From Opitutaceae bacterium (lineage in GTDB: Bacteria; Verrucomicrobiota; Verrucomicrobiia; Opitutales; Opitutaceae): a stretch of 34,381 nucleotides of DNA. Positions 1 to 7,515 of the stretch are shown here, one piece after another. The stretch's first letter is position 1, and every line of letters begins with the position of its first letter. The notes under the pieces are model-generated. The model was given only the letters and a program-made list of their open reading frames with translations. It searched no databases and was not told the DNA's origin. A program made the translations under genes and the position numbers. The DNA lies in contig CANJNJ010000047.1 of the NCBI GenBank assembly GCA_947474995.1, positions 1 through 34,381 on the forward strand, in the 5' to 3' direction.

Positions 1-99
1 AACCGGCTCGCGGGGATCAATTCGTTCATCACCGTCAAAAACTCGGCTCCGCTGAGCCGCTTCGCTGGTTTCGTACATTCCATCCCAAGCCTATGCTAA
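1..99 (+). CDS. C-terminal fragment of a probable transposase
   Basis: A 32-codon open frame enters from the left edge and ends at TAA 97-99. The last residues include TVKNSAPLSRFAGF and end in SLC. The same tail is encoded in inverted orientation at the right edge. Its identity as a transposase rests on its place just inside the end of a repeated element, not on a recognised motif. No catalytic residues are included in the fragment. Confidence 0.5.
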   Translation, partial: NRLAGINSFITVKNSAPLSRFAGFVHSIPSLC

Positions 100-140
100 C
101 TAACGCCACCAATGTACAGTACTTTGCCTTAACGGCATTG
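1..140 (+). mobile_element. Inner end of a truncated insertion sequence, left copy
   Basis: These 140 bases recur exactly, in reverse complement, at 34233-34372. Identity stops abruptly after CATTG at base 140, as expected at the outer boundary of a transposable element. The element end reads inward as CAATGCCGTTAAGGCAAAG. An open frame enters from the left edge and stops with TAA at 97-99, about 40 bases before the element end, which is the usual place for a transposase C-terminus. The terminal sequence vaguely resembles IS4-family ends, but I cannot assign a family. No target-site duplication can be checked because only one end of each copy is present. Confidence 0.7.
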
Positions 141-301
141 CCTCTAAGCAGAACCGTTGATTATCAAATGCCCGAAATACATCCAAACTCCGATTTGGTT
201 GCGTTGACCGGTGGGAGCAGCCGTTCGTCCGGCGAAACAGCTTGCGCGCGATTTTTCATGGCCCGTAATTGCTTGCCAGCCGGCAGCGCAGCCGAGAATT
301 C

Positions 302-377
302 GTCCCCGTAGCTCAACTGGATAGAGCAGCGGTTTCCTAAACCGTAGATTCCGGTTCAAGTCCGGACGGGGGCACCA
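302..377 (+). tRNA. tRNA-Arg (anticodon CCT), CCA encoded
   Basis: The cloverleaf folds completely. The acceptor stem is GTCCCCG with CGGGGGC (one G-U pair). The D-arm is GCTC/GAGC. The anticodon stem GCGGT/ACCGT encloses the loop TTCCTAA, so the anticodon is CCT and reads AGG arginine codons. The T-arm TCCGG/CCGGA encloses TTCAAGT. The discriminator is A374 and CCA 375-377 is genomically encoded. The gene lies about 160 bases from the left insertion-sequence boundary. tRNA genes are common integration sites, but no attachment-site duplication is visible here. Confidence 0.96.
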
Positions 378-602
378 CTCTCGGTTGGTGGAGTGGACCG
401 CTACGCGTGGGACGATGGGGGTCACGCCCGTTCGCAACCCGGGTTTTGGCACCGCGGAGCGTGCTGCTCCATTACGAGGCGCCGCCGCCGTGTCGATATC
501 CTCCGGAGTGCGACCGAGGGCGGTCGCGTTCCCGGTCGATGCAACTTTGACGCCCCTTGGCGCGTCTCGACATCCTGCCACCGACCACCATCCTTGATCC
601 CC
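378..602. other. Spacer between tRNA-Arg and gspG with hairpin-forming sequences
   Basis: No convincing gene is present; open frames here are incidental. Two short inverted repeats stand out: GGAGC-GTGCT-GCTCC near 458-472 and GCGACC-GAGGGC-GGTCGC at 510-527. Neither is followed by a T-run, so they are not clear terminators. They look like members of the short dispersed repeats found elsewhere in the window. The gspG promoter should lie here, but no strong -35/-10 pair is evident. Confidence 0.4.
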
Positions 603-1082
603 ATGCGCTTTGTCCGAGAAAATTCCCTGTCTCTTGTGGTCCGCCGTGCGGCTCGCGCCGGTTTCACGCTGCTCGAAATTCTCGTGGTGCTCGCGATCAT
701 CGGCCTGCTCGCCTCGCTCGCGATCACCAATGTGGACAAGATTTTCGGCGGCGCGCAGGTGTCCACCGCGCAGCTCTTCGTGCGCGAAAGCATGAAGACG
801 TCGTTGACCACGTACCGGATCGCGATGGGGGACTATCCGTCAACTGGCGAGGGACTGCAGGCGCTGCTCACCGCACCTTCCAGCAAGGCCGATCGCTGGC
901 ACGGACCGTATCTCGAGGGTTCGAAAGTGCCGCTCGATCCCTGGACGGAGCCCTACCAATACGCGTACCCCGGCACGCATAATAAAAGCAGTTACGATCT
1001 GTGGTCCAAAGGCCCGGACAAGCAGAGCGGAACCGAGGATGACATTGGCAATTGGGATTCAGGCCCGACGGAGGCCAAGTAG
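603..1082 (+). CDS. gspG: Type II secretion major pseudopilin GspG
   Basis: The 159-residue protein has a 20-residue basic leader ending in Gly, then the prepilin peptidase site G|FTLLEILVVLAIIGLL with Glu at +5 and a hydrophobic N-terminal helix. The C-terminal half carries the GspG hallmarks: a PSTGEGLQALL segment, DPW, and a calcium-loop-like GPDKQSGTEDDIGNW stretch. GspG is the major subunit of the periplasmic pseudopilus that pushes folded substrates through the outer-membrane secretin. ATG 603 is chosen because it gives a normal-length leader; the open frame extends further upstream without a leader-like sequence. It heads the gspGHIJKLM operon. Confidence 0.95.
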   Translation: MRFVRENSLSLVVRRAARAGFTLLEILVVLAIIGLLASLAITNVDKIFGGAQVSTAQLFVRESMKTSLTTYRIAMGDYPSTGEGLQALLTAPSSKADRWHGPYLEGSKVPLDPWTEPYQYAYPGTHNKSSYDLWSKGPDKQSGTEDDIGNWDSGPTEAK

Positions 1083-1165
1083 CGCGGCCGGGTATTTGCC
1101 CGCAAAATCCGGGTGCGCCAATCCCGGGAGTTGACGGGCTGGACGCGGCGAATTCCTTCCTACCT

Positions 1166-1744
1166 GTGACGTCATTCGCCACTCGCCGTGCGTTGTCTTC
1201 CGGCCGGCCCCGGGGCGGTTTCACCCTCCTCGAGATTCTCCTGTCGATCGCGATCGTGGCGCTGCTGGCGGCCGTGTTGATCGGCGGTTCGGCCGCGCTC
1301 CTCAACGAGCAACCCCTTTCGCTCGACGAGGTTTTTTGGCGAACGGTGCAGGTGGCGCGGAAGGAGGCGCTGACGTCGGAGCGGGAGATTCGGGTCAAAT
1401 TCGACGTCCAAAAAAAGCAATTCACCCTGCTGGAAGGACTGGCGCCGTCCGCGGCAGGGCCGGATGGAATTATTCCGGAGGAGATTCCCGTGAAGCAGAT
1501 TCCCGTTCCGGCCGGCAATGCGACCGAGCTGGCGATCGATTTTCTGGGTGCGGGCAAGGCCGGAAACTCGATCCTGGTGGGCGGAGTTTTACTCGAGTCG
1601 CAGCCGATCCCCTTCGTCACGTTTTACAGCGATGGCACGTGCACGCCGTTTCGGGTGCAGGTGTCGCGCAACGGCGCCGTCCATACCATGGCGGTTGACC
1701 CCTGGACTTGCGCCCCGGTGCTCGAAACGAAGGAGGGACCATGA
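1166..1744 (+). CDS. gspH: Type II secretion minor pseudopilin, GspH-like
   Basis: It has a prepilin motif GGFTLLEILLSIAIVALLAA with Glu at +5, followed by a globular region without calcium-loop features, as in minor pseudopilin H. The start is uncertain. The frame is open from 1052, inside gspG, but GTG at 1166 gives a short basic leader (MTSFATRRALSSGRPRG) typical of prepilins, for a product of 192 residues. The stop overlaps the gspI start in an ATGA. The order G-H-I-J-K supports the H assignment more than sequence detail does. It probably sits at the pseudopilus tip complex. Confidence 0.82.
   Translation: MTSFATRRALSSGRPRGGFTLLEILLSIAIVALLAAVLIGGSAALLNEQPLSLDEVFWRTVQVARKEALTSEREIRVKFDVQKKQFTLLEGLAPSAAGPDGIIPEEIPVKQIPVPAGNATELAIDFLGAGKAGNSILVGGVLLESQPIPFVTFYSDGTCTPFRVQVSRNGAVHTMAVDPWTCAPVLETKEGP
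1730..1736 (+). promoter_or_regulatory. Strong Shine-Dalgarno for gspI
   Basis: AAGGAGG lies 4 bases before ATG 1741, within the last codons of gspH. It fixes the gspI start at 1741 rather than at the upstream in-frame TTG 1708. It is the clearest ribosome-binding site I see in this operon. Confidence 0.75.
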
Positions 1745-2205
1745 ACCGACCCAGGCACCGGGCGTTCACCCTGCTGGAAGTGCTGGTCTCGCTCACCGTT
1801 TTCGCGCTCGTGGCGATTGTGCTGGGGGCCGCGTACCTGAACGTGCTCAACAGCTACGACGTGGTGAAGCGCGGCATGCTGGTCGGCGAGGATTTCGACT
1901 TTGCGCGGCAGCTCGTGCTCACGGAGCCCGACCGCAAGAAGCTCGAGCTGGGCGGGGAATTTGACAGCGCCGGCGGCCGCCACGCGCGCTGGAGCGTGGA
2001 GATTACGTCCACGACCATGGCTGATTTGTTCAACGTCGTCTTCACCTGCGAGATGTCCGATCCGGCCCGGCCCGAACCCGAGAAACTCGTGCAAAACTTC
2101 ACCCTGTTGCGACCGACGTGGTCCATCGATCCGGCGGAACGCAGCAAGCTGAAAGAAGAGACGAAAACGCGCATCGCCGAAATGCAGCAGAAGATGAAGC
2201 GATGA
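1741..2205 (+). CDS. gspI: Type II secretion minor pseudopilin, GspI-like
   Basis: The 154-residue protein has a very short leader, MNRPRHRA, followed by FTLLEVLVSLTVFALVAIVLGAAY. Glu is at +5 of the mature form. The residue before the cleavage site is Ala rather than the usual Gly, a noticeable departure. Position after gspH and the 4-base overlap with gspJ support the GspI call. In known systems GspI nucleates the I-J-K tip complex of the pseudopilus. The globular part is poorly conserved and not diagnostic by itself. Confidence 0.82.
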   Translation: MNRPRHRAFTLLEVLVSLTVFALVAIVLGAAYLNVLNSYDVVKRGMLVGEDFDFARQLVLTEPDRKKLELGGEFDSAGGRHARWSVEITSTTMADLFNVVFTCEMSDPARPEPEKLVQNFTLLRPTWSIDPAERSKLKEETKTRIAEMQQKMKR

Positions 2206-3182
2206 AGCTGGAACGAACATGGCCCGGGCCAAGCGGGAACGTTGCCGCCTCCACCGCAAAACGCGTTTTGTTCCGGACGGGACGAAACGAAGGTTCTTGT
2301 CGCCCTGCGCGGGAGAGCAGGGATCGCCTTCGGTTCAGGACTGAGTCCCGCTTCTCCCGAAGCGGGCTACAACGGGGTTGCTTCCCAGGAGTGGACGGCA
2401 GAGCCCGTTGTCCCCAACGGGCCGACGCGAGAGCCGACGAGGCAAAATCCGAAAAGGATGCCGGATTCCGCCTTTCAGGGCCTTCGGGTTCGGAGAGAAA
2501 ATGCAGTCCGACTGGCTCCTTCCGGCGGCGGAGTGCGACGGAGCGCCGCGCGGGCTTCACGCTCCTCGAGATTCTCCTCGCGATGGCGCTGGTCGGGCTG
2601 CTGCTCGTGGCCCTCAACACGTTTATTTTCTCGATGGGCGAACTCTGGGGCCGCAACACCGACGTCCGGCTGTTCGAGCAGCACGCCCGCGCCGTCACGC
2701 GATTTCTCGATCACGAGCTGCGGTCCGCGGCCCTGCCGCCCTTTGCGCGGGCGAACTCGACGCCCATCGCGCTGCAGGAGATCAAGCCGCAGGACGGGAT
2801 GATGGAGAACCTGCTGACGTTCGAACTGCCGGCCGGCAGCCGGCTCCTGCGTTGGCCCGACCGGCCCCTGCCGGAGGTGGTGTGTTCGTTCCAAGTCCGG
2901 CCCGGACAGGGCCTCATCCTGCTGTGGCATTCGCGGCTCGAAAAGAATTTCGACACCGATGCGCCGCGCGAAACCATCGTGACGCCGCTGGTCAGTGCGC
3001 TGGCCTATGATTACTTCGACGCCGACTTTAACCGCTGGACGACGGAGACGGCGCTCAAGCTCGACCCGGAGGGCAAGCCGATGACACCCCAGCGGCTGCG
3101 GCTGAGCTTCGGGTACAACAAAATGAAGAGCGAGACCGTGATCACGTTGCCCGCGACCGGCGAGGCGCTGCCGACGTTTTGA
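2202..3182 (+). CDS. gspJ: Type II secretion minor pseudopilin GspJ with a very long repeat-derived leader
   Basis: The prepilin motif (AG|FTLLEILLAMALVGLLLVAL) starts only at about residue 118 when translation begins at ATG 2202, which overlaps the gspI stop in ATGA. Pseudopilin leaders are normally about 5-30 residues. The extra sequence is Arg/Ser/Gly-rich and is encoded by short hairpin repeats (2303-2322, 2347-2366, 2403-2422). The only in-frame alternative start noticed is GTG 2391, which still leaves a leader of more than 50 residues. The mature part (about 208 residues) looks normal for GspJ, with an FLDHELRSA segment and a LSFGY strand near the end. The frame is intact throughout. 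Confidence 0.85.
   Translation: MKLERTWPGPSGNVAASTAKRVLFRTGRNEGSCRPARESRDRLRFRTESRFSRSGLQRGCFPGVDGRARCPQRADARADEAKSEKDAGFRLSGPSGSERKCSPTGSFRRRSATERRAGFTLLEILLAMALVGLLLVALNTFIFSMGELWGRNTDVRLFEQHARAVTRFLDHELRSAALPPFARANSTPIALQEIKPQDGMMENLLTFELPAGSRLLRWPDRPLPEVVCSFQVRPGQGLILLWHSRLEKNFDTDAPRETIVTPLVSALAYDYFDADFNRWTTETALKLDPEGKPMTPQRLRLSFGYNKMKSETVITLPATGEALPTF
2303..2422. repeat. Three hairpin repeats inside the gspJ leader
   Basis: CCCTGC/GCAGGG pairs at 2303-2308 and 2317-2322. CCCGCTTC/GAAGCGGG pairs perfectly at 2347-2354 and 2359-2366 around TCCC. GCCCGTTG/CAACGGGC pairs perfectly at 2403-2410 and 2415-2422, also around TCCC. All three are translated in frame as part of the GspJ leader. Two share the loop TCCC, which suggests a common repeat family. 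Confidence 0.8.
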
Positions 3183-3185
3183 ACG

Positions 3186-4442
3186 ATGAGGAACGCGCCA
3201 ACATCGTTGAGTCGCCTTGGGTTGGTCGTTCCGCCTTCAGGCGGAAAAATGGGGCGGTTCGGATTCCGCCTCAAGGCGGGACGACCAAACAGACGTTTCC
3301 CCCATCGTGGCTCGGTCCTCGTCATCGTCATGGTCACAGTGGTGTTTGCGACCATCGCGCTGATTGCGTTCATGGAGAAGGCGACCACCGATTTACTGAT
3401 TGAGCAGCGCGAGGCGGAGGGTCGCCGGCTGCGGATGGAGGCCTACTCGGCGCTCGAGGTTTCGCTGGCGGTGCTGGAGGAGTTTCGCGCCTTTAATAAT
3501 GGATTGCACAGCTCAGCGGAAGGCTGGACCGATCCGCTGGCCTTTGCCGGCTACACCCCGACGGAGGGTCGGACGGTGGAGGTCACTTTCGAGGACGAGA
3601 GTGGGAAGATTTCGCTCCCGCATGTGACCGCCACGGGCCTGATCAATCTTTTCCGCAACTGGGAAATCACCCAGACCGACGCGGAGATGCTGGCGGACTC
3701 GCTCATGGGCTGGATGAAGAAAAATCACGTCTACACGACCGCCCTGGCGCCGGATTACGAGCAGGCGGCGTTGCCCTTCGCCGAGCCCGGCCGTTCGTTG
3801 CGCTCGTTGCACGAGCTCGCGGCGATCGACAAGATGCGCGAGAAATTTTACGACGCCGAGGGCCGGCCCAACGACTACTGGAAGCGTTTCGCCGACAGCG
3901 TTTCCCTGCTCGATTTCCCGAAGCCTAATCTGAACGGGGCGCGGGCGGACACGCTGGCCGCCCTGGGCCAGTTTGATCGGCTGCAGCAGCAGAAGGTGGG
4001 GGAATACCTCACGGGAGCAGGGATGTTCCAGACCCAGGGCCCGGGTTTCTTTCAGAACGTGAATGAGGCCCAGCGCATCACGGGGCCTACGGGTGATGCG
4101 GCGGGGTTTGCCACCACCATCAGCGCCTTGCGCATTATCATCACCGTGCATGACGGCCGGTCGGTTTTTCGCCTGGCGGCCGTGATGGCCCCACCCGGGG
4201 GGGCGACCACCGTGCAAACCACGGCCACGCGAACGCAGACGCCGGGTGCCGCGGCCCAGACGGCCGCCCAGCAGCAGAACCGGCCCAATGCCGCCAAGGC
4301 GGGCAACCCTCCGGCGGCGGCCGGCAATCGGCCAGCGGTGCCTCCCCGCAATTTGAAATACCCGTTTACGCTCTTGGAAATTCGCGAGAATGATGAGATT
4401 CCTCCCCCTCCACCACCGCCGGTTTCCGACCAATCGATCTGA
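3186..4442 (+). CDS. gspK: Type II secretion minor pseudopilin, GspK-like
   Basis: The 418-residue protein has a hydrophobic segment RGSVLVIVMVTVVFATIALI preceded by a 42-residue leader. It is followed by a large globular domain typical in size for GspK, the cap of the pseudopilus tip. Like other GspK proteins it lacks Glu at +5. Leader residues 13-34 are encoded by a dispersed palindromic repeat (3224-3286). Near the C-terminus an Ala/Gln/Pro-rich low-complexity stretch (about residues 343-390) precedes a KYPFTLLEIREN strand and a run of seven prolines. The gene starts 3 bases after the gspJ stop and ends 2 bases before gspL. Confidence 0.85.
   Translation: MRNAPTSLSRLGLVVPPSGGKMGRFGFRLKAGRPNRRFPHRGSVLVIVMVTVVFATIALIAFMEKATTDLLIEQREAEGRRLRMEAYSALEVSLAVLEEFRAFNNGLHSSAEGWTDPLAFAGYTPTEGRTVEVTFEDESGKISLPHVTATGLINLFRNWEITQTDAEMLADSLMGWMKKNHVYTTALAPDYEQAALPFAEPGRSLRSLHELAAIDKMREKFYDAEGRPNDYWKRFADSVSLLDFPKPNLNGARADTLAALGQFDRLQQQKVGEYLTGAGMFQTQGPGFFQNVNEAQRITGPTGDAAGFATTISALRIIITVHDGRSVFRLAAVMAPPGGATTVQTTATRTQTPGAAAQTAAQQQNRPNAAKAGNPPAAAGNRPAVPPRNLKYPFTLLEIRENDEIPPPPPPPVSDQSI
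3224..3286. repeat. Palindromic dispersed repeat, family F, copy 1 (inside gspK)
   Basis: It begins GGTCGTTCCGCCTTCAGGCGG and ends TTCCGCCTCAAGGCGGGACG-ACC, so its ends are mutually inverted and each half contains a CCGCCTT/AAGGCGG-type hairpin. A second copy lies at 29638-29698 in the opposite orientation. Here the repeat is in frame within the gspK leader. Confidence 0.8.
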
Positions 4443-4444
4443 TC

Positions 4445-5626
4445 ATGTGCGCCTCGCCGCTCAAGTTTCTCAGGGCTGGCCCACCACCACCGAAGGTGGC
4501 GCTGCTGCCTGACGCGCTCTTTTTCACGCGATCGATTCCCATTGTGGGGGAGGCGACGGCGGCGGACATCACGGCGCAGGTCGAGATGGCGTTGGAGGGG
4601 TTTTCGCCCTTTCCGCTGGCGCAACTCTACTATGGCTGGTTCGCGGCGCCCGCGGCCGGCCGGGTGTTTGTCTTCGCCGCGTATCGGCGGCGTTTTACCT
4701 CCGACCAGATCGCGCAGTGGGGTGGGGCGGACCTGGTCATGCCCTCCTTCGCGGCGCTCCTGGGCGCCAGGGTCGAGGCCGGGACCACGGTGGTGGTGAC
4801 GGTGCCGGAAGGGCTGACGGCGGTGCATTGGGAGTCGCCGCTCGTGCCTTCCCGGGTTCTGAGCCGGCCACTCGATCCCGCGGTGACTGACGAGGAGCGA
4901 ACCCGGCTGCGCGGCGAATTGCTGCACGAGATCGGGGCCAGCAAGACGGTCGTGGATCTCTCGCTGGCGCCGGTGGCCGATCCGGCGAAGAGCGCTCAGG
5001 AAATTTCGTTCACGGCGGGGAGCTTGAACTCCCGGCTGCCGGCGGCGGCGACCGCGATGCTCGACGTTCGCGACAAGGGGGAGTTGGCCGGATTGAGGAC
5101 GGCGCGGCGCCGCGACGTGCTGTTGTGGCGCCTGACGCTGGGATGTTCCGCCACCATGGCCGTGCTGGCGCTGGGTGAGTTTGCCCTGATTGGCGGCCGG
5201 GCCTGGCAGAAGGTTCGTGCCACGCAGCTCAACGCGCAAAAGCCGCTGGTGGAAAAAGTCATGGCGGCCCAGGGTTTGGCCAACCGCATCGACGAATTGG
5301 CGACGAAGCGCCTGTTGCCGTTCGAGATGATCACCGTGGTGATTGGGGAAGACGGGACGCCGCGGAAGCCGGCGGAAATAACGTTCGTCCGCGCCTACTC
5401 GAGCGGGATTTACACTTTGTTGGTCGAGGCGAGCACCAACAACATCGGGTTGGTGGCGGTTTGGGAGAACACCGTGCGCCAGTTGCCGGCGTGTGAAAGT
5501 GTCGAAATCCGCAACCTGCGGCCGCGCGGAGAAAGCGCGACGTTCCAACTCGTGGTCACCTTCAAGCCCGACGTGCTGCGACCGATGCCGCTGCCCGGCG
5601 GCAAGGTCGCGTCCAGCCAACCGTAG
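4445..5626 (+). CDS. gspL: Type II secretion inner-membrane assembly protein, GspL-like
   Basis: The 393-residue protein has a cytoplasmic N-terminal part (about 1-225) and one transmembrane helix near residues 230-252, after an Arg-rich stop-transfer-like stretch. A periplasmic part with a ferredoxin-like pattern of beta and alpha follows. This topology, the position between gspK and gspM, and the 2-base spacing support GspL/PilN-type function: linking the GspE ATPase to the inner-membrane platform. Sequence conservation with proteobacterial GspL is low, so the name rests largely on synteny and topology. Confidence 0.72.
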   Translation: MCASPLKFLRAGPPPPKVALLPDALFFTRSIPIVGEATAADITAQVEMALEGFSPFPLAQLYYGWFAAPAAGRVFVFAAYRRRFTSDQIAQWGGADLVMPSFAALLGARVEAGTTVVVTVPEGLTAVHWESPLVPSRVLSRPLDPAVTDEERTRLRGELLHEIGASKTVVDLSLAPVADPAKSAQEISFTAGSLNSRLPAAATAMLDVRDKGELAGLRTARRRDVLLWRLTLGCSATMAVLALGEFALIGGRAWQKVRATQLNAQKPLVEKVMAAQGLANRIDELATKRLLPFEMITVVIGEDGTPRKPAEITFVRAYSSGIYTLLVEASTNNIGLVAVWENTVRQLPACESVEIRNLRPRGESATFQLVVTFKPDVLRPMPLPGGKVASSQP

Positions 5627-5645
5627 CCGCCGAATCCGCTGAACC

Positions 5646-6182
5646 ATGTTTCGCACGCTGCGCATCCTTTTTCTCAGTCGGCTGTTGCGGGAGAAAGTCC
5701 TGTTACTCGGCTTCGTGGCGCTCGGGATGCTTTTGTGGCTGTCGAGTTTCTCGACCCGGGGCGGGCGCTTCTGGCGGGAGCAGCGCACCACGACCGTGGC
5801 GCTAAAGGAGCAGCAGCAATGGCTGGGTAATCGCAGTTCGATCGACGCGGCCGTGCAAAAGGCGGCCGGTCGGCTGGTCGCGGCCAACACTCTGGATGGC
5901 ACGCGGCTGGCGACCGAGGTGAGCAGTCTGGCGAGCTCGGTGGGCTTGCGGAACGCCGGGGGCGAGCCGTCGACCAAGACCAGCAACGGACAATTTTCGG
6001 TGCACACGCTCAATTACACGATTCGCAACGCGGATTTTCTCTCCCTGCTGAAATTCTACGTCGCCCTGCGGGACCGTTCGCCGTACATTGGCATCGACCA
6101 ATTCTCGCTGACGGCGAATCCGGCCAATCCGGCGCAACTTAGTTTGAGTTTGCGGGTCTCGTCCGTGGAGATCGCGCGCTAG
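5646..6182 (+). CDS. gspM: Type II secretion inner-membrane protein, GspM-like
   Basis: The 178-residue bitopic protein has a short basic cytoplasmic N-terminus, one transmembrane helix (about residues 16-36, KVLLLGFVALGMLLWLSSF), a predicted coiled region, and a C-terminal periplasmic domain ending in LSLSLRVSSVEIAR. Size and topology match GspM/PilO partners of GspL. It is the last gene of the left T2SS operon; no gspN or gspC follows. A palindromic site and the DUF3570 operon begin directly downstream. Confidence 0.7.
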   Translation: MFRTLRILFLSRLLREKVLLLGFVALGMLLWLSSFSTRGGRFWREQRTTTVALKEQQQWLGNRSSIDAAVQKAAGRLVAANTLDGTRLATEVSSLASSVGLRNAGGEPSTKTSNGQFSVHTLNYTIRNADFLSLLKFYVALRDRSPYIGIDQFSLTANPANPAQLSLSLRVSSVEIAR

Positions 6183-6219
6183 TTCAAACCGAAGGCCCGG
6201 GCCGGCGGGCGGCGCGCGA

Positions 6220-6235
6220 GTAACAGCACTGTTAC
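6220..6235. promoter_or_regulatory. Perfect palindrome, candidate operator
   Basis: GTAACAGCACTGTTAC has two perfect 7-base half-sites separated by CA. It lies in the only spacer between gspM and the DUF3570-apbE-tlpA-DUF4266 operon, 16 bases before ATG 6252 and 76 before ATG 6312. It has no T-run, so it is not a terminator. The form suits a dimeric regulator such as a TetR-, GntR- or MarR-type protein. No such regulator gene is in the window. Confidence 0.5.
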
Positions 6236-6311
6236 GGTCGCCCACTTTTCAATGCCCTCGTCCCGCCAACATTTTTCCAAGACTTTCGCCTCCTCGGCGG
6301 CGTCTCCTGCC

Positions 6312-7499
6312 ATGATGAATTCCCGGCCGCCTGGTCTCGTTTTGCTCCAAACTGCCCTGTCCGGCCGTGGTGGGCTGGTCGCGGTCCTCCTGCTGTGCCT
6401 GTCGCCCCGGGCGGCGCGGGCGGAGAACTCCATCAGCTACAAGTTCGAGGACTACCGGGAGGAGGGCGGCCGGATCGCGGTCCAAACCCACGGCACCTTT
6501 ATCGAGAAGGACCTGGGCGCCGACACCCATTTGAAGCTCGAGGGCGTCCTCGACGCCATTACCGGGGCCACGCCGAGCGGCCAGCCGGCCCCGGTCGGCA
6601 GCGACCAGGTGCCGATTTCGAATTTGCACGATCGGCGCAAGGCGTGGAGTGCCGATCTCAGCCACCAATTCGGCCGCATCAACGTGGCCGTGGGCGTGGC
6701 GAACAGCCGCGAAAGCGATTATGTTTCGAACGGCTGGTCCGTGAACACCGTCACCGACTTCAACCAGAAGAACACGACGCTGCTCGTTGGCGCCGCGGGG
6801 ACGGACGACGACATCAAGACGTTCTTCCAGGTGCCTTGGGTGACGAAAACGGGCAACGATTTCATCCTCGGGGTGACGCAGTTGCTGGATCCGCGGACGT
6901 CGGTGGGCGTCAACGTGACGTGGGGCCGGCAGAGCGGGTTCCTCGCGGACCCGTACAAGCTCGTGCAGCAGAACACGGAAATTTTTCCGGGACTCTTTCT
7001 GCCGCTGACGTTCGGGGAGAACCGCCCGGATTACCGGGAGAAGTGGATTGTGCGCCTGGCCGTCAATCATGCCTTCCCCGAAATGCATGGCGCGATCGAT
7101 GCGAGCTACCGCTTTTACCATGACACGTACGGCACCGAGGCCCACACGGTCGACCTCGCGTGGTTCCAGCGGGTGGGGGAAAAGGTGATTTTGCGGCCGT
7201 CGTTCCGCTTCTACGATCAAACTGCGGCGCGGTTTTATTATTACAATCTCGATGGGAGGAAGATCGTGCCGAAGGGCGCGGCGCCCCGTCCGGCCGGGCC
7301 GTTCTATTCCTCGGACTTTCGCCTCTCCGCCCTCCAAACCTTCACCTTTGGGCTGAAGACCATTTGGAAAGTGTCGGATGCCTGGCAACTCGACGCCGCG
7401 TTTGAGCGTTACGATATGCGCGGCAAGGATGGCGTGACGCCGGCGAGTGCCTATTGTCGGGCCAACATTCTGACCACCGGGGTGAAATTTTCCTGGTAA
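6312..7499 (+). CDS. DUF3570 outer-membrane beta-barrel protein
   Basis: The protein matches the DUF3570 pattern: an early YREEGGRI segment, DAITGATPSGQP, SDQVPISNLHDRR, ESDYVSNGW and DFNQKNTTLLVGAA. Alternating aromatic/polar strands follow, ending in GVKFSW, a typical outer-membrane C-terminus. From ATG 6312 it has a signal peptide with a hydrophobic core (LVAVLLLCLSP) and an ARA cleavage site. An upstream ATG at 6252 is possible but adds sequence before the signal. The family is recurrently found next to ApbE and DUF4266 genes, as here; its function is unknown. I infer an outer-membrane channel or assembly role for the operon. Confidence 0.85.
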   Translation: MMNSRPPGLVLLQTALSGRGGLVAVLLLCLSPRAARAENSISYKFEDYREEGGRIAVQTHGTFIEKDLGADTHLKLEGVLDAITGATPSGQPAPVGSDQVPISNLHDRRKAWSADLSHQFGRINVAVGVANSRESDYVSNGWSVNTVTDFNQKNTTLLVGAAGTDDDIKTFFQVPWVTKTGNDFILGVTQLLDPRTSVGVNVTWGRQSGFLADPYKLVQQNTEIFPGLFLPLTFGENRPDYREKWIVRLAVNHAFPEMHGAIDASYRFYHDTYGTEAHTVDLAWFQRVGEKVILRPSFRFYDQTAARFYYYNLDGRKIVPKGAAPRPAGPFYSSDFRLSALQTFTFGLKTIWKVSDAWQLDAAFERYDMRGKDGVTPASAYCRANILTTGVKFSW

Positions 7500-7515
7500 G
7501 TTCAGCCCACCGAGC

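Noticed and set aside
302-377. tRNA-Arg as an integrative-element attachment site
   Set aside because: No integrase gene and no second copy of the tRNA 3-prime end occurs in the window.
144-581. A minus-strand 145-codon open frame across the tRNA-Arg
   Set aside because: It overlaps the tRNA and has no recognisable motif; high GC creates such frames by chance.
2303-3286. A CRISPR array in the gspJ/gspK leader region
   Set aside because: The hairpins differ in sequence and spacing, and there are no regular repeat-spacer units or cas genes.
4052-6013. A 653-codon minus-strand open frame opposite gspK-gspM
   Set aside because: It is Arg/His/Gln-rich shadow sequence antisense to three well-supported T2SS genes.
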